From NCBI RefSeq assembly GCF_000724085.1, contig NZ_CCDL010000001.1, positions 62,001 through 126,000 of the forward strand: a DNA stretch of 64,000 bases, given 5' to 3'. Under the pieces are notes generated by a model. It was not told the origin of the DNA, made no database searches, and saw nothing but the letters and a program-made list of their open reading frames with translations. This DNA is from Oceanobacillus manasiensis (lineage in GTDB: Bacteria; Bacillota; Bacilli; Bacillales; Amphibacillaceae). Positions 52,306 to 61,444 of the stretch are shown piece by piece. Position numbers and translations under genes: made by a program. Position 1 is the stretch's first letter. Every line of letters starts with the position of its first letter.

Positions 52306-52418
52306 TATTTTACTCCTGAAAAGGACATACGTGTCCCTTGAATAAAATGGATGGAAAAAAGTGCATAACAAATCCAAAGGTACTCCCTGAATTTAGCCAT
52401 ACTTCCAGTACGATTCAT
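52305..52418 (-). CDS. First leader peptide of the ABC-F gene (37 residues)
   Basis: An ATG at 52418 follows AAAGGAGGTG with ideal spacing. The product begins MNRTGSMAKFREYLWICYAL and ends RMSFSGVK, with a hydrophobic middle. A hairpin (AAGGGACA against TGTCCTTT) lies near its end, just before the second leader's ribosome site, so translation here may open that site. Not a family I recognise. Confidence 0.6.
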   Translation of the reverse strand: MNRTGSMAKFREYLWICYALFSIHFIQGTRMSFSGVK

Positions 52419-52448
52419 CTAACCCACCTCCTTTAATATACTTCTTAA

Positions 52449-52478
52449 AGCTTAATCGATTAGACCCTATAGCGTCAA
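52449..52478 (-). promoter_or_regulatory. Probable promoter of the ABC-F leader transcript
   Basis: A good -35, TTGACG, and a weak -10, TAAGCT, 18 bases apart on the minus strand. Confidence 0.4.
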
Positions 52479-52505
52479 GTTAATTTTCAGACAGCTATTT
52501 TGTGA

Positions 52506-53018
52506 CTATCTATCATTCCAAACGATCTCACCGGAAAGATGTTCATGATCAATTTTAATATTGAAGTGGTGCTTCCTATAAAAGTGCTTCAGTCTATTTA
52601 CATGATCAAAATCTCTTTCGACAATATCACCTGTAATGAATTGCATATTTTCTTCTCTAGCTATTTCTTTTAAATGCTTCATAAGCACAGAACCAAAACC
52701 TTTATTCTGTACGCCCTTTATGTCTGCAATATGAAGCGTTGAATCGCTCCGGAACTCAGCCTGAATGGCAGAATCCCAGTCGCCACGGTAAGGCTTTGTG
52801 CATTCATGAAGCATGACCTGGCAATTTTTCTTACCTTTGTCCGCATATATAATGACCCATTGTTCTTCATTTGCCTGATCTATGCTAATAATCTCGGATT
52901 TTTTTGCAATTTCTTTCATATTGTTCTGCATCCGATGTAACTGTATTTCCAAGGAATCTAATTCTTCCTTTAATTCGTCTCTTCCTTTTTCTTTATCTAA
53001 AAATGCTGAATAAACCAT
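52506..53018 (-). CDS. GNAT N-acetyltransferase with N-terminal coiled coil
   Basis: A 170-residue protein. Residues 8-40 (KEKGRDELKEELDSLEIQLH and on) are a likely coiled coil. A GNAT-like domain follows: LHIADIKGVQNKGFGSVLMK is the acetyl-CoA loop (Q/R-x-x-G-x-G) and NRLKHFYRKHHFNI the C-terminal motif. Substrate unknown. ATG follows AAAGGTGAT. Confidence 0.8.
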   Translation of the reverse strand: MVYSAFLDKEKGRDELKEELDSLEIQLHRMQNNMKEIAKKSEIISIDQANEEQWVIIYADKGKKNCQVMLHECTKPYRGDWDSAIQAEFRSDSTLHIADIKGVQNKGFGSVLMKHLKEIAREENMQFITGDIVERDFDHVNRLKHFYRKHHFNIKIDHEHLSGEIVWNDR

Positions 53019-53133
53019 CTATATCACCTTTATTTATTAATAAGTCTCAGACACACAATTTGCTATTCTACAGGATAATGACCCTTTAATGCAAGTGTCT
53101 GAAAATAATTTTTCATAAAATTTACAATAGTAC

Positions 53134-53160
53134 TTAAGACTTAGAAAAGTTAGCCGATAC
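53134..53160 (+). promoter_or_regulatory. Sigma-D promoter of the chemoreceptor gene
   Basis: GCCGATAC (53153-53160) matches the sigma-D -10 GCCGATAW; TTAA/TAAG lies 14-15 bases upstream as a fair -35 (consensus TAAA). Motility sigma factor control suits an MCP gene. Confidence 0.72.
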
Positions 53161-53194
53161 TAAAAGTAAACGTTTTTTTAATGGGGGCAGAACT

Positions 53195-54979
53195 GTGAAG
53201 TTTAAAAGATCAAAAAAACCAAAGAAAATAAAAGAGAATAATGGGCGGAACTCCTCTCGACCCAAGCTTCTCAAAAAGTTTGCTTGGCGTAATGTTAGTA
53301 TAGGCCGTAAATATATAACTGTTTTCTTTTTTACATTGCTTTTATTTGTTGCGTCAGCTTGTGTAGTGTTTTTTCTATTAACCAAGGGGCAGGAAGATAT
53401 TAAAGAAATTGAGAAAAGTAGTTCGAGGGTAAATGATATGGCTGATATGGCCTACTTGATTCAAGCAAAGGATGTTCAAATTGCTGATTACCTACTTACG
53501 GAGAGCGAAAAATACCAAGAGCAATTCATCCAGTACCAGGAAGAGTTCTTAGCCCTTGCAGAAAAACTTAAACCATCTATGGAAACTGATGAGCAACGGA
53601 CTAATTTCAATGCCATTGTTAGCAACAATGAATCAACTGATAGAGCGTTCACTGAACAAATTGTCCCAGCCGTAGAGGAAGGACAATCTATTATGGCAAA
53701 TTCACTTCGTGATTATACTTCCCGGTTAAGAACCGAAACTATTGAACACGTTAATGAATTGATAACACTTATTAACGATGACCAAAATAAATCGGTTCAG
53801 AATGCAAAATCTAGTATTCAAGGAAGTGCTATAACATTAGCGATCGCCACCATTCTTGCAGCAATAATCGGTATCCCATTAATGATCATTATAAGTAGAA
53901 TTATAACGAAGCATCTTAAGAAGATTGTTGGAGTAACATCCGAAGTCGCAAATGGAAATCTTAGGACTTCCGATATGGATTACGAAGGTACAGATGAGAT
54001 TGGTCAGCTAGCTGCAGCGGTCAATAAAATGAAGGGAAACATTCACAGTATACTAATGAAAGTAGCAGATGCTTCCAACTCTGTTTCCTCGAGAAGTGAG
54101 GTGCTGACACAATCTTCCAAGGAAGTAAGTGAAGGAAATACACAAATAGCTACGACGATGGAAGAGCTGTCAACAGGTGCTGAAACACAGGCAAACAGTG
54201 CTTCCGACCTATCTGAAAATATGAATGATTTTGTACAAAAAGTAGAACTCTCAGAACAAAACGGGCAAGAGGCTGCACAAAATTCTACGAAAGTGCTGGA
54301 CTTAACGAATGAAGGAACAGCCTTAATGAATAAATCAGTCGCGCAAATGAAACAGATTGATACGATTGTGTCTACCTCCGTCGATAAAGTACAAGGTCTT
54401 GATAAACAATCCAATGAAATATCTAAGCTCGTTCTTGTTATAAAAGATATTGCAGATCAGACGAACTTACTTTCATTAAATGCTGCCATAGAAGCTGCGA
54501 GAGCTGGGGAGCATGGCAGGGGATTTGCGGTAGTAGCAGATGAAGTCGGAAAGCTTTCTGAACAGGTTGCCTCCTCCGTTGGAGAAATAACAAACATTGT
54601 TCAACGCATCCAATCTGAAACAACAGAGGTAGTCGGTTCGTTAAGTGATGGGTATAAGGAAGTCCAAGAAGGTACCAAACAAATAGAAGAAACAGGTAGA
54701 AATTTTAATTCTATTAACGCCTCTGTTTCTGAGATGGCCAATAAGATTACGTTTATCTCATCTAACCTACGGGAGATTTCCCAGAATAGTAAAGAGATGA
54801 ATAATTTAATTGAGGAAATAGCATCCGTTTCAGAGGAGTCAGCTGCGGGAGTAGAACAAGCTGCCGCTTCTGCACAGCAAACATCGAGCTCGATGGAAGA
54901 AGTATCCTACAGTGCAGATGAGTTAGCCAAGTTAGCGGAGCAATTAAACCAGGAACTAAAAGTCTTTAAGTTAAAATAA
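53195..54979 (+). CDS. Methyl-accepting chemotaxis protein
   Basis: A 594-residue transmembrane chemoreceptor. A basic N-terminal tail of about 38 residues precedes helix 1 (41-64); an outside four-helix-bundle-like sensor (65-210) follows, then helix 2 (about 213-236), HAMP, and a long signalling coiled coil. Its tip has the conserved [20 protein letters not shown] and [16 protein letters not shown]. The start is GTG with a weak GGGGG site. It passes ligand signals to CheA/CheW; the ligand is unknown. Confidence 0.93.
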   Translation: MKFKRSKKPKKIKENNGRNSSRPKLLKKFAWRNVSIGRKYITVFFFTLLLFVASACVVFFLLTKGQEDIKEIEKSSSRVNDMADMAYLIQAKDVQIADYLLTESEKYQEQFIQYQEEFLALAEKLKPSMETDEQRTNFNAIVSNNESTDRAFTEQIVPAVEEGQSIMANSLRDYTSRLRTETIEHVNELITLINDDQNKSVQNAKSSIQGSAITLAIATILAAIIGIPLMIIISRIITKHLKKIVGVTSEVANGNLRTSDMDYEGTDEIGQLAAAVNKMKGNIHSILMKVADASNSVSSRSEVLTQSSKEVSEGNTQIATTMEELSTGAETQANSASDLSENMNDFVQKVELSEQNGQEAAQNSTKVLDLTNEGTALMNKSVAQMKQIDTIVSTSVDKVQGLDKQSNEISKLVLVIKDIADQTNLLSLNAAIEAARAGEHGRGFAVVADEVGKLSEQVASSVGEITNIVQRIQSETTEVVGSLSDGYKEVQEGTKQIEETGRNFNSINASVSEMANKITFISSNLREISQNSKEMNNLIEEIASVSEESAAGVEQAAASAQQTSSSMEEVSYSADELAKLAEQLNQELKVFKLK

Positions 54980-55104
54980 TTTTAAGAGACACAGTAAAAA
55001 AAGTATAAGGTTGCAAGTATAGTGGACGTGTCTATAGCTTAGAATGATCGCAAAGCTCCTCTATGATCAAACGACTCCCTTTACAGAACCCTAATATGAT
55101 TAAT

Positions 55105-55146
55105 AAAAAACTACGTGTGCTGTGTATGCAGTAAACGTAGTTTTTT
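55105..55146. terminator. Terminator between the MCP gene and tag
   Basis: AAAAAACTACGT pairs with ACGTAGTTTTTT over an 18-base loop; usable from both sides. Confidence 0.78.
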
Positions 55147-55153
55147 AGTTTTA

Positions 55154-55720
55154 TCAATTTTTACTCTGAGCTAAAAAGCATGTTTCGGTATGATCCCATA
55201 CCATGCCTGTTGCTTGCATAAAGGCATAGCAAATAGTTGGACCAACAAATTTAAACCCACGGCGCTTTAAATCTTTACTCATCCGTTCAGATTCCTCGGT
55301 CACAGCTGGAACCTCTTCGAGTGATTTCCAATGATTTACGATAGGCTTTCCACCAACAAACTTCCAAATATAAGACTGAAAGCTACCAAATTCCTCTTTC
55401 ACCCGTAAAAAGGCTTGGGCATTCGTCACAACAGAACGCACTTTTAATTTGTTACGGATGATCCCTTCATCTGTAAGCAATTGCTCCACCTTTGTTTCGT
55501 CATACTTGCTTACTATTTCTGGTTGAAATTGATCAAATGCTTCTCTATACTTCTCTCTTCTTTTTAAAATAGTAATCCAGCTTAATCCAGCCTGAGCACC
55601 CTCTAAGCAAAGCATTTCAAATAATTTCCTATCATCTTTTACTGGGACGCCCCATTCTACATCATGATAAGCAATATAAAGGGGATCTTCAGTCACCCAT
55701 CCACAACGTTCTTTTTCCAT
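55154..55720 (-). CDS. tag: DNA-3-methyladenine glycosylase I
   Basis: A 188-residue repair glycosylase. The family opening CGWVTEDPLYIAYHDVEWG gives the zinc Cys and His; the others are in the C-terminal DHTETC. FEMLCLEGAQAGLSWITIL and GFKFVGPTICYAFMQATGMV are classic. It excises 3-methyladenine from alkylated DNA. ATG at 55720 is one base past the sulfurtransferase stop; the long frame upstream is shadow. Confidence 0.95.
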   Translation of the reverse strand: MEKERCGWVTEDPLYIAYHDVEWGVPVKDDRKLFEMLCLEGAQAGLSWITILKRREKYREAFDQFQPEIVSKYDETKVEQLLTDEGIIRNKLKVRSVVTNAQAFLRVKEEFGSFQSYIWKFVGGKPIVNHWKSLEEVPAVTEESERMSKDLKRRGFKFVGPTICYAFMQATGMVWDHTETCFLAQSKN

Positions 55721-55721
55721 T

Positions 55722-56570
55722 CTACTCTTCCTTCGTTTCAATTTCATTTTCGTCATAAGATATCCAATCACTAAAACTACCTGGATATAGTTTTACATTT
55801 TCATAGCCTGCCATTTTCAAAGCAAGTACATTCGGACAGGCTGAAATACCAGAACCACACGAGACAATAATTTGTGTGTCCTTTGATAAGTTTGAAAATT
55901 GATCTTTTAATTCTATGTCTTTTTTCCAAGCTCCTTTGGAATTAAGCACATTTTTCCAAAAGTAGTTTTTAGCGCCTGGAATGTGTCCAGCTTTATGGTA
56001 TAGTGGCTCTTTATTCCCTAAGTATCTTTCTCTTTCTCGAGAATCAATTAATATCGCCGTATCATTCTCCAGTTTCTCCCTTACTTCTTCTATGTTAGCA
56101 GTCTGTCCCTCAAGGATAATAGGCCGAAACAATTTAGAGTCTAGCTCAGGCATCTGATCCGTAATATCGTTTCCTTGTCTAACCCATTCGTTATAACCAC
56201 CGTCTAAAACATAAGATCTTTGATGTCCTAGACTGTGGAGAAGCCACCATAGTCTAGAAGCGAACATTTCATTTTCCTGGTCATAGATGACTACGGTCGT
56301 TTCATGATCAATTCCAATTTTCCCTAGTTTCCTAGAAAAGGCAGTCATATCAGGAAGGGGGTGCTTACCACCATGCTTTTCTGGCTTGCTTGAAAGATCT
56401 TTTTCCAAGTCCAGATAGACAGCACCAGGTAGATGATCCTTTATATATTGCTTTCTCCCCGCCTCTGAATCTGTTAATTGAAAGCGTACATCCACGATTA
56501 CCGTATTGTCTTTATTATTCTCATTCTCCAAGCGTTTTTTCAATCGTTCTACACTAATAATATAGGACAT
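55722..56570 (-). CDS. Thiosulfate/3-mercaptopyruvate sulfurtransferase, two-domain rhodanese
   Basis: A 282-residue tandem rhodanese. The N-terminal inactive domain has VIVDVRFQLTDSEAGRKQY and HLPGAVYLDLEKDL; the C-terminal domain has LIDSRERERYLG, HIPGAKNYFW and the active loop VSCGSGISACPNVLAL with the catalytic Cys. The CGSGISA loop is between the thiosulfate and mercaptopyruvate types. Forms an operon with tag. Confidence 0.9.
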   Translation of the reverse strand: MSYIISVERLKKRLENENNKDNTVIVDVRFQLTDSEAGRKQYIKDHLPGAVYLDLEKDLSSKPEKHGGKHPLPDMTAFSRKLGKIGIDHETTVVIYDQENEMFASRLWWLLHSLGHQRSYVLDGGYNEWVRQGNDITDQMPELDSKLFRPIILEGQTANIEEVREKLENDTAILIDSRERERYLGNKEPLYHKAGHIPGAKNYFWKNVLNSKGAWKKDIELKDQFSNLSKDTQIIVSCGSGISACPNVLALKMAGYENVKLYPGSFSDWISYDENEIETKEE

Positions 56571-56775
56571 TACTACCCCTCCAGTGGGTTATATTTTCAT
56601 CAAAAATAATTTATCTTATTCGTTTATTTTAACGTAATGCGGAACCTAAACCAACTCCTGCTGTTAATTTTCCTGAAATAAGAAAGTATAGACCATCGTT
56701 CTTTCAATGTTCAGATAATCCATGATACGGTATACTAGCAATATATCTAAATTTTAAAACAGGGGGATGAATACA

Positions 56776-58005
56776 TTGAAACAAGAATTGATAGATCGCT
56801 TTATTACCTATGCGAAAATGGATACACAATCGAATGAACAAAATGAGGAAACCCCCTCTACCCAAGGGCAATTTGAGTTAGCCAACCTTTTGGTAAAGGA
56901 ATTAAGAGAAATTGGTCTAGTGGATGTAACAGTTGATGATAATGCCTATGTGATGGCTACATTGCCTGCTAATACGGATAAAGATATTCCAACCATTGGA
57001 TTTCTAGCCCATCTTGACACCGCCACAGACTTTACGGGTAAAAACGTAAATCCACAGCTTGTCGAAAATTTTGATGGCAATAGCTTAACGCTTAACGAAG
57101 CATTGAATGTTGTGCTTACTCCTGAGGATTTTCCAGAGCTACCATCCTATAAGGGCCATACATTAATCACAACAGATGGAACGACCTTACTTGGAGCTGA
57201 CAATAAAGCTGGAATTGCAGAAATTATGACAGCAATGCATTACTTAATTGAACACCCGGAAATAAAACACGGAAAAATCAGAGTGGCTTTTACACCTGAT
57301 GAAGAGATTGGAAGAGGGCCTCATAAATTTGATGTAGAACGTTTTGATGCAGATTATGCGTATACGGTCGATGGCGGTCCGCTTGGGGAATTACAGTATG
57401 AAAGTTTTAATGCAGCCGGCGCCCGCGTTACTTTCTACGGGAATAGTGTTCATCCAGGAACAGCCAAGGGCAAAATGGTGAATGCCGGAAAGATGGCTGC
57501 TTCTTTCATCTCAAAGTTTCCCGAACAAGAAGCACCGGAGTATACCGATAAATATGACGGCTTCTATCATTTAATTTCCGTTTCTGGTGATGTAGAAAAG
57601 GCTGAAGTAACCTACATTATTCGTGACTTCGATAGGGAAAAATTCGAGGCTAAGAAAAAGACATTCGTAAAATTCACAGAGGAAATCAAAGAAAAATTCG
57701 GTGATGAAAGTATCAAATTAGAATTAAAAGACCAATATTACAACATGCGTGAGAAAATTGAACCCGTGATGAAAATTGTAGACATCGCACAGGACGCTAT
57801 GACTAACCTAGGGATTAAACCGATCATCCAGCCTGTCCGTGGTGGCACAGATGGATCCCAGCTTTCATACATGGGTTTACCAACACCAAACATCTTCACT
57901 GGTGGTGAAAACTTCCATGGGAAATTCGAATATATTTCTGTAGAAAATATGGAAAAAGCTTCTAATGTTATTGTGGAAATTTGCAAATTATACGAAGCAC
58001 AATAG
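56776..58005 (+). CDS. pepT: Peptidase T (tripeptide aminopeptidase)
   Basis: A 409-residue dizinc M20B aminopeptidase. Zinc and base residues are in [46 protein letters not shown] and the late [16 protein letters not shown]. It trims the N-terminus of tripeptides in the cytoplasm. I choose TTG at 56776, 9 bases after AGGGGG; the ATG at 56767 touches that site and is unlikely. Confidence 0.93.
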   Translation: MKQELIDRFITYAKMDTQSNEQNEETPSTQGQFELANLLVKELREIGLVDVTVDDNAYVMATLPANTDKDIPTIGFLAHLDTATDFTGKNVNPQLVENFDGNSLTLNEALNVVLTPEDFPELPSYKGHTLITTDGTTLLGADNKAGIAEIMTAMHYLIEHPEIKHGKIRVAFTPDEEIGRGPHKFDVERFDADYAYTVDGGPLGELQYESFNAAGARVTFYGNSVHPGTAKGKMVNAGKMAASFISKFPEQEAPEYTDKYDGFYHLISVSGDVEKAEVTYIIRDFDREKFEAKKKTFVKFTEEIKEKFGDESIKLELKDQYYNMREKIEPVMKIVDIAQDAMTNLGIKPIIQPVRGGTDGSQLSYMGLPTPNIFTGGENFHGKFEYISVENMEKASNVIVEICKLYEAQ

Positions 58006-58013
58006 TGTTTTGG

Positions 58014-58055
58014 AATAGAGGCTGGGGTTAGGTACGCTACGCCCTAGCCTCTTCC
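58014..58055. terminator. Hairpin covering the MFS gene stop
   Basis: AGAGGCT...GGGG pairs with CCC..AGCCTCT. The last codons of the MFS gene and its stop lie in the structure; it separates the convergent pepT and MFS genes. Confidence 0.7.
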
Positions 58056-59221
58056 ATCTTTTCCCGAATAAACAAGGAAAAGATAGAGCCAATACAAAGG
58101 ATACCTGCAAGCATGAAGCAACTAACCATAAAGCCAAACGCTTCAAAAAAAGATACAGCAAGCATTGGGCCAAGAGTTGCTCCGATAAAAAGAATGAAAG
58201 CATACATAGAAGAAGCAGTCGCTCTCTCTTCTCCTCCCCATTTTCCAATTAACAGCATAATAACCGGGAACGTGAGCGAGATCCCAGCAACAAAAAGAAT
58301 ACTCATGATAGTAATTAGAAAGGGATCTGAAAACAACCCCACCCCAATTAATCCTATTACACTCATAGAAAGACTACCTCGTAGTGTTACCGTAGCACCA
58401 AATTTTCTCACAAAATATCCTGAACTGAAGGTAATAACCATTCCTATAAACCCAGCTGATCGTATGACTAAAAGGTGTTGATCTGTCAGGAAGTATGGCG
58501 CGTTTTGTAAGTATCCTCCTAAAATCGTATACATTCCTATAAATGAAAGAAGCAAGACGCTTGTGACGACATAGCAGTAGAGGAGAATTCTTTTTTTGAA
58601 AAGCCGTCCTATCGATTGTGGATATTGCCTTAAACGGAAGGGGTTGATTACCCTCTGCTCTTTAGGAAAGACCAATAACATAATAAGAAAGATACCAAAA
58701 TACATTGCTCCAAATGCGAAGAAAATTGCATGCCATGAATAATATTGCTCTACAACCGTTGCAAAGATTTGACCGAAGACCCCTGCAGTCACATATCCAA
58801 AACTAATAAAACTGATGGCGGTAATGCGTTGACGCTCCTCAAAAACCTGGAAAACGTAAATTAGTGCGTTAGGAGCAAAAGAGGCTGCAAAAAATCCTTG
58901 CAATGCTCTAAATAAAAGCAAGGTCTGATAATCTTCAGCAAGCCCACTTAACCCAGTAATTACACCAAGGATTATTAAGCCTGTCATCATGGTACGTTTA
59001 GATCCATAGCGCCCCCCAATAGGACCAAACACTAAAAAGCCCACAGCATAAAATAGAGAAAAAATGCTCGCTGCCCCTGCTGCTTGCGTACTATTAATCT
59101 GAAAACTCGCCATCAATGCTTGCGTCAATGGTGTCATAGTATAAACACTTGACACTACGGCTAAAGCACAAAAGAAGAGAATAGCAATCATAGCAGCTTG
59201 CCACTTTCGTGAAATGTCCAT
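58037..59221 (-). CDS. MFS transporter
   Basis: A 394-residue major facilitator with twelve hydrophobic segments. The loop 2-3 motif is GPIGGRYGSKRTMM, and FRALQGFFAASFAPN fits the drug/proton antiporter group with 12 helices (YgaY/YybF-like). Substrate unknown; drug or metabolite export is the usual role. No regulator gene is adjacent. Confidence 0.88.
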   Translation of the reverse strand: MDISRKWQAAMIAILFFCALAVVSSVYTMTPLTQALMASFQINSTQAAGAASIFSLFYAVGFLVFGPIGGRYGSKRTMMTGLIILGVITGLSGLAEDYQTLLLFRALQGFFAASFAPNALIYVFQVFEERQRITAISFISFGYVTAGVFGQIFATVVEQYYSWHAIFFAFGAMYFGIFLIMLLVFPKEQRVINPFRLRQYPQSIGRLFKKRILLYCYVVTSVLLLSFIGMYTILGGYLQNAPYFLTDQHLLVIRSAGFIGMVITFSSGYFVRKFGATVTLRGSLSMSVIGLIGVGLFSDPFLITIMSILFVAGISLTFPVIMLLIGKWGGEERATASSMYAFILFIGATLGPMLAVSFFEAFGFMVSCFMLAGILCIGSIFSLFIREKMEEARA

Positions 59222-59420
59222 AGGCTTCCCCCACCCGTTTTTGTACTAATTCAGCCTATGCCTAAGTATGTCATGTGTTACTACTACTCTTTTCAACACC
59301 ATTTAAAATTTACTTTATTATTCTATATAAAAAATGGAATTAATAGATTTATTTATCACATATGCTCTGCACTAGGTTCATATATTTAATTAATATATAA
59401 AACCAAGCTAGGGAGAGTTT

Positions 59421-60443
59421 ATGATGTTAAAAAGACTATGTATAGCTCTAGCAATACTTATGGTTATTTCCGGTTGTTCTTCTAATAATAAAGAGCCGCA
59501 AGAACAGCAGCATGATAACTCTTTAGACAAGGTAGAGTCAACCACTACCCAAGAGTTAGAAGAAGAAATTACTGCACCCAATGGGACGCTACAAAAGAAA
59601 GACCAGGGAGAAGAGGTTACCTCTTTGCAAAAAGCGCTAAGAGAAATAGGCTACACCATCTCTGATAATGGAGTTTACGATGAAGCTACTACTTGGGCTG
59701 TCACAGACTTGCAGTTACAATTTGAAGAAACACCAGTATCCGGGGTTTATAATGAAGCTACTCAAAAAATTCTAAGCATAGTGTTAGAAGATGCCGAAGC
59801 AAAATTCCAACCAGGAAAAGCACTTCCTAAAAAAGCTGAATCAACGACCACAACATATGGGACTCCGATTATAAGCAATCCATATGATCAGCTTGCATTG
59901 GTAAATAAAGAATATGCGCTACCTGGTGATTACTTGCCAGAAGACTTAGTGACACCTAACGTCCGCTTCCCATTCACAGAAGACCTACCTAAAAAGCAGA
60001 TGCGTCAAATAGCTGCAATAAAATTAGAAAAATTATTTAAAGCCGCAGATGAAGCGGGTATGGATTTATATGCACAATCAGGATTTCGCTCTTATGATAG
60101 ACAACATGCCATATTTGCTAGTAACGCAGCAGAGCATGGAGAAGAGGCTGCCAACAATTTCAGTGCTAGACCGGGTGAAAGTGAACATCAAACTGGCCTA
60201 GCAATGGATGTAACGAGTCCTGAGATGAATTTTCAATTAAACACGGAATTCGGTAAAACAGATGAGGGTATATGGGTAAAAGAAAATGCAGCTCAATTTG
60301 GGTTTATCATACGTTTTCCTGAGGGGAAAGAAGAGATTACACAATACCAGTATGAGCCGTGGCATATCCGATATGTTGGAGAAAAAACAGCAAAAGAAAT
60401 CATGGAACAGGGCATAACCCTAGAAGAATATTTTGAAGAATAA
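59421..60443 (+). CDS. D-alanyl-D-alanine carboxypeptidase lipoprotein with peptidoglycan-binding domain
   Basis: A 340-residue lipoprotein (lipobox ISGC, Cys at about 19). A peptidoglycan-binding helix bundle (about 55-125, VTSLQKALREIGYTISDNGV) is followed by an M15B/VanY domain (about 155-335) with SGFRSYDRQ, the zinc motif SEHQTGLAMDVTS and EPWHIRYVG. It trims stem-peptide D-Ala in the wall, like YodJ/LdcB proteins. Two adjacent ATGs begin the frame after AGGGAGAG. Confidence 0.92.
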   Translation: MMLKRLCIALAILMVISGCSSNNKEPQEQQHDNSLDKVESTTTQELEEEITAPNGTLQKKDQGEEVTSLQKALREIGYTISDNGVYDEATTWAVTDLQLQFEETPVSGVYNEATQKILSIVLEDAEAKFQPGKALPKKAESTTTTYGTPIISNPYDQLALVNKEYALPGDYLPEDLVTPNVRFPFTEDLPKKQMRQIAAIKLEKLFKAADEAGMDLYAQSGFRSYDRQHAIFASNAAEHGEEAANNFSARPGESEHQTGLAMDVTSPEMNFQLNTEFGKTDEGIWVKENAAQFGFIIRFPEGKEEITQYQYEPWHIRYVGEKTAKEIMEQGITLEEYFEE

Positions 60444-60452
60444 GTATGACAG

Positions 60453-60479
60453 CCTGTTCTAATGGAACAGGTTTTTTTA
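60453..60479 (+). terminator. Terminator of the carboxypeptidase gene
   Basis: CCTGTTC pairs with GAACAGG, followed by seven Ts. Confidence 0.88.
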
Positions 60480-60540
60480 TTGACTACATCACCTAATAAA
60501 AGTCTTTATAAGCAAAGGTCAGGGGGTCATTAAGAGGCCA

Positions 60541-61074
60541 CTAGCTAATTCCCTCTGCCCTTTCTCTTTCCACTTGGTCAATTTGGCTATCTAATTTTCG
60601 GATGCGCTCCAATGCAACCTGTTCATCTATTTTCTTATAATGATGGTTGCCACCAGCCTCTTCATCGGCTTCATCAGCCATATTCACTACTTGTTGCAGT
60701 GGCTTTAACTGCAACTCTCCTTCCGGTAAATAGGAGTCCGTATGGAGTAAAATTGCGACAGCTATTTCTTTAGCTGCCATTCGATCCTCCCCAATTCTGA
60801 TTAGCAACTTGTGGGCACGGCTCGCCCCCTTAATCGCATGTATATCATTTTCCTTATACAAATCATAATCCCATTCTCCGTCTCTATACCATGTGTAATG
60901 TCCAACATCGTGCAACAGTGCTGCCTTAGTGGCATGGTCTGTATTGACATTATATTTTTTGGCAAACCTAAAGGCATATTCCGCGACTGATATGGCATGT
61001 GCAACACCAGAACGCTTTAAATACTTTTGCGTAATTGGATGGCTAAATACCTCTTCCAAGGTGACTTTCCTCAT
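60541..61074 (-). CDS. HD-domain phosphohydrolase-like protein
   Basis: A 177-residue HD superfamily protein: AHAISVAEYAFRFAKKY, KAALLHDVGHYTWY with the His-Asp pair, HAIKGASRAHKLL and MADEADE, a set of metal ligands typical of nucleotide or cyclic-nucleotide hydrolases. Specific substrate unknown. The ATG at 61074 has AAAGGAG 8 bases upstream; the GTG at 61083 lies on that site. Confidence 0.83.
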   Translation of the reverse strand: MRKVTLEEVFSHPITQKYLKRSGVAHAISVAEYAFRFAKKYNVNTDHATKAALLHDVGHYTWYRDGEWDYDLYKENDIHAIKGASRAHKLLIRIGEDRMAAKEIAVAILLHTDSYLPEGELQLKPLQQVVNMADEADEEAGGNHHYKKIDEQVALERIRKLDSQIDQVERERAEGIS

Positions 61075-61143
61075 ATCTTTCACTCCTTTCTTACACGTCG
61101 GTAATGTATATAAAGTAAAACTTCAATCAAAGAGGGTTTTCGC

Positions 61144-61272
61144 TCTTCCCCAACTGATTGTTTGGTGAACGAATCGGGGTGGTAGCGTCCGTCTCCTCCC
61201 ACTAAAAACTGTTTCACTTCATGTTTTAAATGGGAGTTTTACGGACGGTTACTCCGGGATAAATTTTTATGA
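61144..61272. repeat. Structured non-coding element, possibly a transposon end
   Basis: CGTCCGT (61188) pairs with ACGGACG (about 61240), enclosing CTCCTCCCA...TGGGAG; a further hairpin GGAGT...ACTCC follows, then CGGGATAAATTTTT. The GC-rich palindromic design stands out from the AT-rich surroundings and resembles ends of IS200/IS605-type elements I recall in Bacillaceae. No transposase is present, and no second copy is in the window. Confidence 0.35.
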
Positions 61273-61350
61273 CTATAGCATTTATAAAAGGCTTTTGCAA
61301 TAGATTAATTACCTAATTTCTACTGTTTTAAACAATCCCCTCCTCTACGT

Positions 61351-61390
61351 GATTATTTTTGATTGTTTTTGATTGATTCTGGTTGATTTT
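61351..61390. promoter_or_regulatory. Four 10-bp phased repeats, likely FruR operator
   Basis: GATTATTTTT, GATTGTTTTT, GATTGATTCT and GGTTGATTTT follow each other without gaps. The last overlaps the -35 of the fruR promoter. DeoR-type regulators often bind such phased repeats. Confidence 0.6.
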
Positions 61391-61411
61391 TGCAATCGTT
61401 TACCTTATAAT
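61383..61411 (+). promoter_or_regulatory. Sigma-A promoter of fruRKA
   Basis: TTGATT and a perfect TATAAT are 17 bases apart, about 34 bases ahead of the fruR ATG. Confidence 0.8.
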
Positions 61412-61444
61412 TTGGATGAATCAATCGTACTGGAGTGATCCAAT

